A DNA stretch of 21,400 nucleotides from an uncultured Eubacteriales bacterium (GTDB taxonomy: Bacteria > Bacillota > Clostridia > Oscillospirales > Oscillospiraceae). The translations under genes and the position numbers were made by a program. The stretch is taken from the NCBI GenBank assembly GCA_958402445.1, contig CATXTO010000030.1:1-21400 (forward strand), read 5' to 3'. This document shows positions 1 to 7,266 of the stretch, piece after piece. Each line of letters starts with the position of its first letter. Positions within the stretch are counted from its first letter, which is position 1. The notes beneath the pieces are model-generated. The model was not told the origin of the DNA. It ran no database searches and worked only from the letters and a program-made list of their open reading frames with translations.

Positions 1-21
1 CCTCCAAATCGGGATGCACCC

Positions 22-457
22 TGTAGGGGCGTGCTTTGCACGCCCGCGGGCGACCACAGGTCGCCCCTACATTCCCGATACTGAAAAAAACGCGGCAAAA
101 CAAAACCCAAACCGGAGCCCAGCGTTAGCGGGTCCGGTTTGGAGAGGAGCAGAGACGAAGCGGACAAGAATCCGCACCCAAAGGGGTGCGGATTTGCGGC
201 AGCGCAGTCCTCTGCGACGAGGCGTGCTTCGCTCGCCCGCGGGCGACCGCAGGTCGCCCCTACACTCCCGATACCGAAAAAAACGCGGCAAAACAATGCC
301 CAAACCGGAGCCCAACGTTAGCGGGTCCGGTTTGGAGAGGAGCAGAGACGAAGCGGACAAGAATCCGCACCCAAAGGGGTGCGGATTTGCGGCAGCGCAG
401 TCCTCTGCGACGAGGCGTGCTTCGCTCGCCCGCGGGCGACCGCAGGTCGCCCCTACA
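22..457. repeat. Tandem array of a 193-bp palindromic intergenic repeat (two full units plus a partial third)
   Basis: The motif CGCGGGCGACC recurs at 45, 238 and 431, a constant period of 193 bp. This gives two full units (45-237, 238-430) and a partial third ending at 457. Each unit holds a GGGCGACC/GGTCGCCC hairpin, an AAACCGGA/TCCGGTTT dyad (109-116 with 133-140 in unit 1), and a perfect 11-bp stem with a 4-nt loop (169-179/184-194, repeated at 362-372/377-387). At 22-70 two back-to-back hairpins are bounded by GTAGGGGCG and CGCCCCTAC, a MITE/REP-like arrangement. No transposase is present. Open frames across this stretch follow the repeat and are not credible genes. The array lies just past the stop of the LTA-synthase gene and could act as its transcript 3' end. 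Confidence 0.9.
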
Positions 458-495
458 CCTTCTAAATGGCCTGTACCCCCGAAATGGTCCGCAGC

Positions 496-2385
496 CTAAT
501 CATTGCCGTGTTTTATCAAATAGGCAAAGTAATCGGAAACCAGGGTTTTGCCCGACATGCTCAGCTTTTCCCGGACCTTCGCAAGTGTCTGCAGCTCTTC
601 CGCACTCAGCTCATCGGAAATCGTGTGATAGCCCGTACTATCCAACCAGCTTGCGTCCCGCCAATACACAAATCCGCCGCCGTCTCCGAACGCGTCGTCT
701 CCTACAAATTGGCTTAAATCTGCCTTCAAACCAAATGAGTTGCAAACAGTCGGAAAAATATCCACAGAGGAAACCAATTTGTCCACGTTCTCCGGCTCTA
801 AGTCTGACGCCCAGATAAACATGGGCGTGTTGCAAAGCAAATTTTGGTTGTCCGCGTCTTTAATTTCCAGGATAAACGCCCTGTCCGTGAGGTATTTACT
901 GTAATGATCTGCATAAAAAATCAAAACCGTTCGATCTGCCAGGCCGGAACGCTCCAGCTCCTGCATCAGAGAACCGATATAGGCGTCCGTCTCCATGGCG
1001 TGCGCCACTGCCAGCGTGTATTCCCGGAGGTTCTCCTCTGAAGCCGTCACGCCGGATTTTGCGACCGCAGCGCGTGCAGCTTCCAGATGCGGGTCAGAAA
1101 TATTCGCCATGCTCTCATCATATGCGCCATGCCCGGAGTAGGTAATCACATAGGAGAAGAACGGCTCCTCCTCCGTCATGAGGTCAAAAGCCCGGATTAG
1201 CTGACTGTCCAGCATATAATCCGACATGCCCATCTGGGCATAGTTGTGATACGCTTCAAAACCAAGATTCTGATGAATCTCCCCCCGGTTGTATATTGCC
1301 GGATTCGCCGCATGGAAAGAATTTGCGCGATACCCTGCTTCCCGAAACAGGTTGGGAAGCGAATACGGAAAGGTATGATCCGTATAGGCGCTGGCAGAGA
1401 CTCCCGAGGCCGGCGGGATGATGCCAGTCAAAGAGATAAATTCGGTGTTAAAGGTCCCCGCTGAGAGGTACAGAGGCGTATAGTGATTGGTAAAATTCAC
1501 ACTCTGCTGCTGGACCGCCCAGAGATTCGGCATATAGTCCTCTGTAATCATCCAGGAATCGATGGATTCTAGCATGACCATAAGCGCATTTTTTCCTGTA
1601 AAACGGCCTGTCATTCGATTTTCGCCGGAAATCTCCGTTTTTCGCCCGGCATAATACGCATCCAGACTCGCCCAGGTCTGGTTGTTGTCCAATCGGTTTT
1701 GTATTCCGGATGACACCATAAAATTACGCAGGGTATACTGGTATAGACCCGCAATGGGCATACAGCGATTATAATCCGTGAATTCCGTATAGAGCACCTC
1801 GGTGGAATGCGCCTGCATGCGCTGCTGAATATCCCAGGACATTCCAAGGTCCCGCTCCATCCGAAGCAGCGGCCGTTCGATTGCAAATCCGCCGAGGCAG
1901 GCGGCGACCAGGATCCCCAAGCAGACCCAGGTCCTCGGGGCACGAAAGCGGTGTTTTGGCATCAATACACCGCCTGCTCCCAGCAGCGCCGCGGAGAGGA
2001 TTACACAGAGAATCAGCCTGCGCGGAATTTGGATATACGCAGGATTGAAAAATTTTGCGCCGTCTCCGGCGTACATCAAGTCGGAAAAAGAGAAAAAGCT
2101 GCCGAACATGTTCCACATTGCAGCGTGGACCAGGACTATGATACAGAAAAATGCACCGGCTATCCCAAGAAAAATCCGCCCGGCCAGTCTGGGGAGCAAG
2201 CCCACCAGGGCGGTGAGCCCGGAGGCCCAGCAAAGCGTGAACAAAGTCGCTTTGGGCGCCAGCAACGACTCCCCCCAGCCTCCCACATAAAATGAACGGA
2301 AGGAAATATCCAGAAAAAGAAATCCCAAAACGATGCATGGCGCCCAAAGCGGGGCGAGGCGCTGCCGTAAATTTTTCCGATCCAC
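496..2385 (-). CDS. LTA synthase-family phosphoglycerol transferase (membrane sulfatase-fold enzyme)
   Basis: This is probably a membrane enzyme that transfers glycerol-phosphate (or a similar head group) onto an envelope polymer, as LtaS does. The N-terminal ~180 residues hold about five hydrophobic segments. An extracellular alkaline-phosphatase/sulfatase domain follows. Visible family marks, numbered from the upstream GTG at 2421, are metal-ligand E285 in MLESIDSW, the nucleophile T323 in SAGTFNTEF, VITYSGHGAY, and FYADHY. Length (about 629 residues) fits the LtaS/PgsA-like family (~600-650). The chosen start is GTG at 2385 because GGGAG sits 8 nt upstream; the frame stays open to a GTG at 2421, which has no clear ribosome site. 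It is monocistronic with its own promoter at 2454-2482. The exact polymer (lipoteichoic acid or another) cannot be read from sequence. Confidence 0.88.
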   Translation of the reverse strand: MDRKNLRQRLAPLWAPCIVLGFLFLDISFRSFYVGGWGESLLAPKATLFTLCWASGLTALVGLLPRLAGRIFLGIAGAFFCIIVLVHAAMWNMFGSFFSFSDLMYAGDGAKFFNPAYIQIPRRLILCVILSAALLGAGGVLMPKHRFRAPRTWVCLGILVAACLGGFAIERPLLRMERDLGMSWDIQQRMQAHSTEVLYTEFTDYNRCMPIAGLYQYTLRNFMVSSGIQNRLDNNQTWASLDAYYAGRKTEISGENRMTGRFTGKNALMVMLESIDSWMITEDYMPNLWAVQQQSVNFTNHYTPLYLSAGTFNTEFISLTGIIPPASGVSASAYTDHTFPYSLPNLFREAGYRANSFHAANPAIYNRGEIHQNLGFEAYHNYAQMGMSDYMLDSQLIRAFDLMTEEEPFFSYVITYSGHGAYDESMANISDPHLEAARAAVAKSGVTASEENLREYTLAVAHAMETDAYIGSLMQELERSGLADRTVLIFYADHYSKYLTDRAFILEIKDADNQNLLCNTPMFIWASDLEPENVDKLVSSVDIFPTVCNSFGLKADLSQFVGDDAFGDGGGFVYWRDASWLDSTGYHTISDELSAEELQTLAKVREKLSMSGKTLVSDYFAYLIKHGND

Positions 2386-2453
2386 TGTTCCATCTCCCGT
2401 GCTTTCAAAAAACTCCACCACACAGCATCTGAATGCATGTAGTTTCGAGGGCT

Positions 2454-2482
2454 ATTTTACTCCTGGAACGAAAAAAATGCAA
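2454..2482 (-). promoter_or_regulatory. Sigma-A promoter of the LTA synthase-like gene
   Basis: Read on the minus strand there is a -35 TTGCAT (2477-2482), exactly 17 nt spacing, and a -10 TAAAAT (2454-2459). Predicted transcription start is near 2447, giving a leader of about 60 nt to the GTG at 2385. Confidence 0.7.
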
Positions 2483-2485
2483 CAA

Positions 2486-2683
2486 AATAGTTGATGGGGC
2501 TACCTGGTATTTTTTGCATCAATCTGATCTTTGTATTTCACGGATCTCGAACCAATCGAAGCGATTGGGAATAAATCCCTTTTTGTGCAAAGAAAAACCC
2601 AATCCGTCCTCCATTTTGTGGTAGTATGGAACCACCATGGGTCGGGTTCGAGACCCGCCCCGGTAGAACACGCCGCAAACGGC
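2486..2683. other. Intergenic gap with small hairpins, no gene seen
   Basis: Together with the promoter at 2454-2482 this fills the gap of about 260-300 bp between the LTA synthase-like and DUF2441-like genes. It holds a perfect 7-bp hairpin CCAATCG/CGATTGG (2552-2558/2562-2568) and, at 2643-2657, a GGGTTCGAGACCC segment that resembles a tRNA T-arm. No full tRNA cloverleaf or credible ORF can be formed around it. A typical terminator with a T-run for the DUF2441-like gene is not visible. Confidence 0.5.
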
Positions 2684-3238
2684 CTAGTCCACATTCCGCC
2701 GGATTTCCTTCACAATCGAAAGGACCTGAATCGTTCCGGCAATCAGAAGTTCCCGGATGGGTCTATCTCCCCGGGGATTGGGCTCGTTTCTCCAGTAGCG
2801 TTCCGCCAGGGCAAGATTCTCCTCCAGGCGCAAGGAAGCCTGAAAACAGTTGTTAGCGTCGCCCACAAACCGGGCGCCATCAACCCGCAGCCGGACCACC
2901 TGGTACGTAGGTCTTCCCCACGCCGCAAACAGGTCTGCCCAACGCCGCGCCTCCTCTACCTGCTCAGAGCCATATAAGCAGCCTAGCCTGGAAGGATAGG
3001 CTGGAAACTTTTCCCGTTGCACCGCCTCCAACGCCAGCTCCCGCAGGGCAACGGCGGTGTGATGCTCCAGCTCATCAGCCCGGTACTGTTCCGGGTGGGC
3101 ATAGATTTCCCGCACCTGCGGCAGCTTTTCCATCACCCGCCTATGTACACCGTTATGATGGGTTTCGTCCAGAACGAATTCCTGATCTACGTGCATCGGC
3201 CGATCCGTCACTGCATGATATGCAATAAAATGCTCCAT
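2684..3238 (-). CDS. DUF2441-like protein with ADP-ribosyltransferase-like motifs
   Basis: This is a 184-residue soluble protein with no signal peptide or membrane segment. It resembles the DUF2441 family, which I recall (not checked) as sitting in the ADP-ribosyl fold clan. Three spaced motifs fit an H-Y-E pattern: YHAVT with H8 near the N-terminus, PSRLGCLYGSEQVEEA with Y89 in the middle, and IRELLIAGTIQVLSI with E163 near the C-terminus. The start ATG at 3238 has a strong AGGAGG 8 nt upstream. The gene stands alone: it has its own consensus promoter at 3295-3323 and the neighbouring operon upstream appears to be terminated. No antitoxin or immunity partner is adjacent. A role in ADP-ribosylation or NAD chemistry is inference; the gene product is confidently real, its function is not known. 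Confidence 0.7.
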   Translation of the reverse strand: MEHFIAYHAVTDRPMHVDQEFVLDETHHNGVHRRVMEKLPQVREIYAHPEQYRADELEHHTAVALRELALEAVQREKFPAYPSRLGCLYGSEQVEEARRWADLFAAWGRPTYQVVRLRVDGARFVGDANNCFQASLRLEENLALAERYWRNEPNPRGDRPIRELLIAGTIQVLSIVKEIRRNVD

Positions 3239-3294
3239 TTAAAAGTCCTCCTGGCAGACCCGTACCGGCTTTGCCTGGTGTGCCGCCGGAACTT

Positions 3295-3323
3295 ACTGTA
3301 ACACGGGCCTTGCCGTCTGTCAA
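3295..3323 (-). promoter_or_regulatory. Sigma-A promoter of the DUF2441-like gene
   Basis: On the minus strand a perfect -35 TTGACA (3318-3323) is separated by 17 nt from a -10 TACAGT (3295-3300). Predicted start of transcription is near 3288, about 50 nt before the ATG at 3238. Confidence 0.8.
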
Positions 3324-3358
3324 ACCCAGCGCCCAAGCGTCGTACGCCCACAAGCAAA

Positions 3359-3389
3359 CGGGGCCCGTGGGTGCTTCCAACGGGTCCCG
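3359..3389 (-). terminator. Probable terminator of the ECF sigma/anti-sigma operon
   Basis: A 10-bp GC-rich stem with one mismatch (arms 3359-3368 and 3380-3389, 11-nt loop) begins about 10 nt after the stop at 3400. On the minus strand it is followed by TTTGCTT, a weak T-tract. It sits between that stop and the promoter at 3295-3323. Confidence 0.5.
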
Positions 3390-3399
3390 TCCTTCCAGG

Positions 3400-4605
3400 T
3401 CATTTCGTTGCGTCAATAGCCAGGACCTCTCCAGTATACAGATCTACACAGATATGGTAGCTGTCTGAAAAGCCGTGGAGGGATCCTGTATACCGCAGGC
3501 TCCAGCACAGGCGGCTCACGCTGGCATAACGGTAACCCAAAGCCTCCTCCGGTGCGCCGGTTTGGGCGTCCTGCGTCCCACCCCCCTGGGTATCCGTCCC
3601 GGGCTCCATAGCAGAATACCCCTTTACCGTCTGCGGTGCGGGCAGGCAAATGGCGACCTCCCCCGTACATTCATAGGCGTCCAAAGCCTGGGCAAAAATA
3701 TCCAGCTCCTGGGCGATCTGCGCCGCCTGCGCCTGGGTCAGAGGTTCCTCCCCAGGCTGATGATCGTCCAGCAGCGGGACATAAAAGCAATTCGACATTT
3801 GAAAAGAGCCATCTCTGGGGTCGATAGTAATGCGCACCTGTTCATAGTCGTTCTGGACCGTCTGTTGCTGCCCCCAGAGCTCCACGGTCACCGGCCTGTT
3901 AAAGTAATACATCCAGCTCCCGTCGTCAAACTTTTCCACACCGCCATATTGATATCCCCGGGCGTAGGGGAGCTGGTCGTAATAAGACTGCGCCGCCGCC
4001 AGAGCCGCGGCCTCGCCCATAGGCTGGCCGCCCTCCCGCCAGGCGTCCAGGGCGCTGACGCCAATTAGGTAGCCGCTCTCTGCGTCAAAGGTCACGCTCC
4101 GCCGGTTGGACTCGTCTCGGAATGAGACCAATACCTCCTGCCGGTCCCAGCTCTGGTTCAGCTGCCTGGTCACCTTCAGGTCGCTCCCATGCGCCTGCGC
4201 CCGGTCCACCAAATCCAGGACCTGCTGCGCCTGATTCAGAAAATAGCTGTCCGGATAGGCCGCGGGCTCTCCGGCCTCCCCCGGCTGTGTAGGGTCCTCC
4301 GGCACATAGCACCCCAAAGCCGGGTCCCAGCTGTATGGTTGCTCTTCCAACGTCTGAATGGGGTCCCCCTGATAGGTCCGCGGCTCCGGCATCCGCCAAG
4401 CCTCATAGGCCGCCCAGGCACTTAGCGTCAGGCAGACCGCCAGCACCGCCACCACCGCTGCGCGGAACCAAGTCCGGTGCCGCCGGGCCGGTGCCGTTGC
4501 CCGGCGAAACCGGGACTGAATTCCCGCCCCTCCCGGATAAGGCAGCTCCCCCTGCTCCAGCTCCTGTAGCTGCTTTTTTTGTATCTGCTCCCAAAACGCA
4601 TTCAT
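3400..4605 (-). CDS. Single-pass membrane protein, probable anti-sigma partner with PepSY-like extracellular region
   Basis: The 401-residue protein has a ~45-residue charged cytoplasmic N-terminus, one transmembrane helix (about residues 48-69, AAVVAVLAVCLTLSAWAAY) and a ~330-residue outer region. The outer part contains segments resembling PepSY/YPEB repeats, for example the stretch around GEAAALAAAQSYYDQLPYAR. No zinc-binding HxxxCxxC anti-sigma motif is present, so identification rests on topology and context. Its ATG overlaps the stop of the ECF sigma gene by 4 bp (ATGA, 4602-4605) and has AGGAGG 7 nt upstream, so the two are translationally coupled. The likely role is to hold the sigma factor at the membrane and sense an envelope signal. 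That role is inferred; the product could instead be a target or co-regulator. Confidence 0.75.
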   Translation of the reverse strand: MNAFWEQIQKKQLQELEQGELPYPGGAGIQSRFRRATAPARRHRTWFRAAVVAVLAVCLTLSAWAAYEAWRMPEPRTYQGDPIQTLEEQPYSWDPALGCYVPEDPTQPGEAGEPAAYPDSYFLNQAQQVLDLVDRAQAHGSDLKVTRQLNQSWDRQEVLVSFRDESNRRSVTFDAESGYLIGVSALDAWREGGQPMGEAAALAAAQSYYDQLPYARGYQYGGVEKFDDGSWMYYFNRPVTVELWGQQQTVQNDYEQVRITIDPRDGSFQMSNCFYVPLLDDHQPGEEPLTQAQAAQIAQELDIFAQALDAYECTGEVAICLPAPQTVKGYSAMEPGTDTQGGGTQDAQTGAPEEALGYRYASVSRLCWSLRYTGSLHGFSDSYHICVDLYTGEVLAIDATK

Positions 4606-5150
4606 ATAATGCCCTCCTTTACCAGTGCGGTGGCCAGACGGTCTTTTCCGCTACGGATTTTCTCATAGACTTGCTGCACAGGCATACCCAGCTTGGCTGC
4701 AATCAGGGATGGTTTAACCTCATAGAGCAGGCGGAGCGTCAAAATCTCCCGATCTGGCTCTGCAAGTGCCCGCAGCAACCGCAGTATCTCAGCGGCGGTC
4801 TGCCTTGCCAGCAGTTGTTCCAACGCATCTGCCCCGGCAGGCTCCTGCTCCGTGTCCAGGGAAACCACTGGCGCCCGGCACAGCCTTCGCAACCGGTCCA
4901 AAGCCCGGCTTTTGGCCATCACGCACAAATAGGCCCGGAGGCTGCTTCGGGCTGGGTCGTAAGCCTGTGGCTTCTGCCACAGCGCAATGAACACATCCGA
5001 AACCACCTCCTCCACGTCCTCCTGCGTGCCGTTCCCAACCAGGATTCCGGCCACAATAGTCCACAAAAGCCTGCCGTATTCCTCTATCAGCAAATCATAT
5101 ACCCGGGGATCTCCCTTTCGGATCCGCCGCACTACAGTCGTCTCGTCCAT
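4602..5150 (-). CDS. ECF-type RNA polymerase sigma factor
   Basis: The 182-residue protein has the two sigma-70 helical regions of the ECF class. Region 2 covers about residues 18-90 (DLLIEEYGRLLWTI, then VSDVFIALWQKP and SLRAYLCVMAKSRALDRLRR). Region 4 covers about residues 125-178 (LRALAEPDREILTLRLLYEV and a helix-turn-helix, SLIAAKLGMPVQQVYEKIRS). It would redirect RNA polymerase to a small regulon. The start ATG at 5150 has GAGGAG 5 nt upstream. It is first in a two-gene operon with the membrane protein that follows, the classical sigma/anti-sigma layout. A TATAGT hexamer lies about 50 nt upstream of the start, but no convincing -35 was found, so the promoter is left unassigned. Confidence 0.93.
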   Translation of the reverse strand: MDETTVVRRIRKGDPRVYDLLIEEYGRLLWTIVAGILVGNGTQEDVEEVVSDVFIALWQKPQAYDPARSSLRAYLCVMAKSRALDRLRRLCRAPVVSLDTEQEPAGADALEQLLARQTAAEILRLLRALAEPDREILTLRLLYEVKPSLIAAKLGMPVQQVYEKIRSGKDRLATALVKEGII

Positions 5151-5304
5151 GCTGGCTCCTCACTCGTGTTTCTGTTTGAAAAGCGCCTTTCCTTCTACTA
5201 TACGCTTGCAGCAGCAGAATTTGGGGCTGCGTTGCCTTTTTGCAATAAAATTTAAAGCAGTCGCTCCTCCCAAGCCCACCGGCCAACGGGTATTGAAATG
5301 GCAA

Positions 5305-5332
5305 GGCGCGCTGAACAGCCCTTCAGCGCGCC
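5305..5332 (-). terminator. Hairpin terminator at the end of the fumarate operon
   Basis: A perfect 11-bp stem GGCGCGCTGAA/TTCAGCGCGCC (5305-5315/5322-5332) with a 6-nt loop starts 6 nt after the stop of the DUF1275 gene at 5339. The T-tract on the minus strand is short (TTGCCATTT). Its position supports reading the DUF1275 gene as the last of the operon. Confidence 0.7.
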
Positions 5333-5338
5333 CTTACC

Positions 5339-6022
5339 TTATTCTTTATTTCGCCCTCGGTTCCAGGTCATACAGGCCGCTGTCAGCAGCAGCATGGGGC
5401 AGCAGATCCAGATGGAGCCCCGGCCCCAGCTTCGGGCCGCCACGCCGCCCAAAGCCGCGCCCAGGACAAAGGTGAAGATGACCAGGTAATAGACCTGGGC
5501 CTTGCGCAGGTGCTGGCGATCCTTTGTCTTACGCCAATGGTACAGGTGTTCCGTTCCGCTGCGCAGATTGCCGATGCACATGGTAGTGGCGTAGGCGTTT
5601 CCCTGAATTTTCCGAAAGCTCTCCACCTGCATGGCACACACGAAGCTGACCAATACATTGGCCAGCAAATCCAATTCCTGGGGCAGCAGGCCCACCAGCG
5701 CCAGCACCGCCGCCTCCGCCAGCACCACCGCCTGCCGCCAATGAAATGCCCGGTTTCGGCTGCGGAACCGGCTACGCACCTGCTCAGCGGCGAAAACGCC
5801 GGCGGCAAAGGCCAGGATCGGCACCAGGTGCCGCAGAGCCGGGAGCCACTGACCCGTGGCGATGCTCTGCCCCACTAAAACCAGATTCCCGGTTTGCGCG
5901 TTGGCAAAGACCTGGCCCCGAACGTTGTAGGTATAGGCGTCCTGTAGGCCGCCAGAGGCGCTCAGCAGGCAGCCCACCAGGACCGATTCCGAGGCCTGGG
6001 GCAGGCTCTCCCGTTCTTTCAT
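5339..6022 (-). CDS. YoaK/DUF1275 family membrane protein
   Basis: This 227-residue protein has about six hydrophobic segments and the family marks of DUF1275: SASGGLQDAYTY near the N-terminus, FANAQTGNLVLVG, and a central SFVCAMQVESFRKIQGNAYATTMCIGN-type segment (about residues 127-152). The family is widespread in bacteria and its substrate is unknown; it is often described as a putative transporter. The start ATG at 6022 has GGAGGAG upstream. It follows the AspT-type transporter gene by 30 nt on the same strand and precedes a hairpin terminator, so it is probably the last gene of the fumarate operon. Whether it takes part in dicarboxylate metabolism is unknown; the link is by position only. 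Confidence 0.85.
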   Translation of the reverse strand: MKERESLPQASESVLVGCLLSASGGLQDAYTYNVRGQVFANAQTGNLVLVGQSIATGQWLPALRHLVPILAFAAGVFAAEQVRSRFRSRNRAFHWRQAVVLAEAAVLALVGLLPQELDLLANVLVSFVCAMQVESFRKIQGNAYATTMCIGNLRSGTEHLYHWRKTKDRQHLRKAQVYYLVIFTFVLGAALGGVAARSWGRGSIWICCPMLLLTAACMTWNRGRNKE

Positions 6023-6052
6023 GCGTTTTCTCCTCCTCGGTCTCCCTCTGCC

Positions 6053-7255
6053 TTAGAACAAAAGCACCAGCAGCTTTGCCGCCAACACAATGCATACCAG
6101 GGCAAAGGGATAGGTGGCGGCATAGGTGGAGGCCACATCGTCCGTGCCCGCGGTGGAGATCAGCGCGCCTAAGGCGGGCGTTGAGGTCATACCGCCGGTG
6201 ATGGAGCCCAAATTGTTGAAAATACTCATATGGAACACATATTTCCCCAGCAGGAAGCCCGCTACCATGGGAATGGTGGTGATTAGAATTCCATACAGAA
6301 AATAGCTGAGCTTCACATTGGCTACAAAATTGATGCCCCCCGGGACCCCCGCTCCGATGAGAAACAGCATCAGACCCAGTTCCCGAAAAAAGTTCAGGTT
6401 CTCCTTCCGGACCCGGCAATCTATCCGCCCAACCCGGCCAAAGTGGCCCACAATCAGGCCGCCCACCAGGGTTCCCCCGGAGGCGCCCAGGGAGAAATTG
6501 ACCCCAGGTATTTTGATGCATCCAATGAACATCCCCAGCACAACCGCCAGCATAAAGGGAAAGAAGTCGTGGGCATCCATGCGGACCAGCTTCCCCTTCA
6601 GGGGCTTCAGGGTTATAGCGTTGGCGGCTACAAACCGCTCCCGCTCCCGGGCAATGTCCACCTTCAGCAGCTTCGGCATGAGCTGGACAAAAAATACCAC
6701 CCCCAGGACCCCGAAAATATAGGCGATTCCGTAGCCCGCCGTCACCTGATTGGGGTCGGCGGCTACCTCCTTGGCAGCCGATAGGCCCGGGGTGGAGGTC
6801 AGAGCTCCAGTGAGCAGCCCCGCCGCCATGGATGCGGAGAGCTTTTCCCCGGACAAGGCCACCATCAAAACAGCCAGGCCAGTTCCCAGCAAAATTACCG
6901 TGACGCCCATGAGAATGTACTTGAGCGTCTCCCGGTTGAAGCTGCGGAAGAACTTCGGCCCCGCGATGAGCCCCACGGCGGTGACAAACAGCGCCGTGCC
7001 CAGCTTGGACACCAGAGAAAACAGCTCCTTGCTGGTCTCGCTGAACAAAACGATCTCCTTGCCGCCAACGGAAAAGGAGGGCACATAGCTGGCCAGCACC
7101 CCATAGGCCAGGGCCGCCAGCAGAATGCCCGCGTCTCCCAGCGCAACCCCCTTGATCTGGATGCCTCCTAAAAAGTACCCTAAGGCCGCGATGGCAAACA
7201 CCAGAAACGCGGTGGTCACCAGAGCGGATAGGCAATCGGCAAAATAAGCAGTCAA
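6053..7255 (-). CDS. AspT/YidE-type dicarboxylate exchanger (probable succinate/fumarate transporter)
   Basis: The 400-residue integral membrane protein has two homologous halves of the Asp-Al_Ex (AAE) family. Each carries the family signature: GALTSTPGLSAAKE in the first half and GGMTSTPALGAL in the second. Known members exchange aspartate for alanine (AspT) or export succinate (SucE). This one lacks the central TrkA-C (RCK_C) insert of those ~540-560 residue proteins. The start is TTG at 7255, chosen because a strong AGGAGG lies 7 nt upstream and overlaps the TAG stop of frdA. Being directly downstream of frdBA and in an operon with fumarase, it most likely exports succinate or exchanges it for fumarate/malate/aspartate. 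Substrate assignment is inference. Confidence 0.85.
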   Translation of the reverse strand: MTAYFADCLSALVTTAFLVFAIAALGYFLGGIQIKGVALGDAGILLAALAYGVLASYVPSFSVGGKEIVLFSETSKELFSLVSKLGTALFVTAVGLIAGPKFFRSFNRETLKYILMGVTVILLGTGLAVLMVALSGEKLSASMAAGLLTGALTSTPGLSAAKEVAADPNQVTAGYGIAYIFGVLGVVFFVQLMPKLLKVDIARERERFVAANAITLKPLKGKLVRMDAHDFFPFMLAVVLGMFIGCIKIPGVNFSLGASGGTLVGGLIVGHFGRVGRIDCRVRKENLNFFRELGLMLFLIGAGVPGGINFVANVKLSYFLYGILITTIPMVAGFLLGKYVFHMSIFNNLGSITGGMTSTPALGALISTAGTDDVASTYAATYPFALVCIVLAAKLLVLLF

Positions 7256-7266
7256 TTCCGCGCCTC

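Noticed and set aside
1..457. CRISPR array
   Set aside because: The 193-bp period is a tandem duplication of the whole unit, with no short repeat alternating with variable spacers and no cas genes.
14..818. Long plus-strand open frames (161 and 210 residues) across the left end
   Set aside because: They run through the 193-bp repeat, encode low-complexity Arg/Pro-rich peptides repeated in step with the DNA repeat, and have no ribosome site.
2592..2670. Possible tRNA around a GGGTTCGAGACCC segment
   Set aside because: Only a T-arm-like stem is present. No matching acceptor 5' strand, D-arm or anticodon arm can be built at the right distance, so it is not called a tRNA; a short att-like tRNA remnant cannot be excluded.
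5784..7235. A 483-residue minus-strand open frame over the exchanger and DUF1275 genes
   Set aside because: It is an out-of-frame reading of two convincing membrane-protein genes and is Gly/Arg-rich without motifs.
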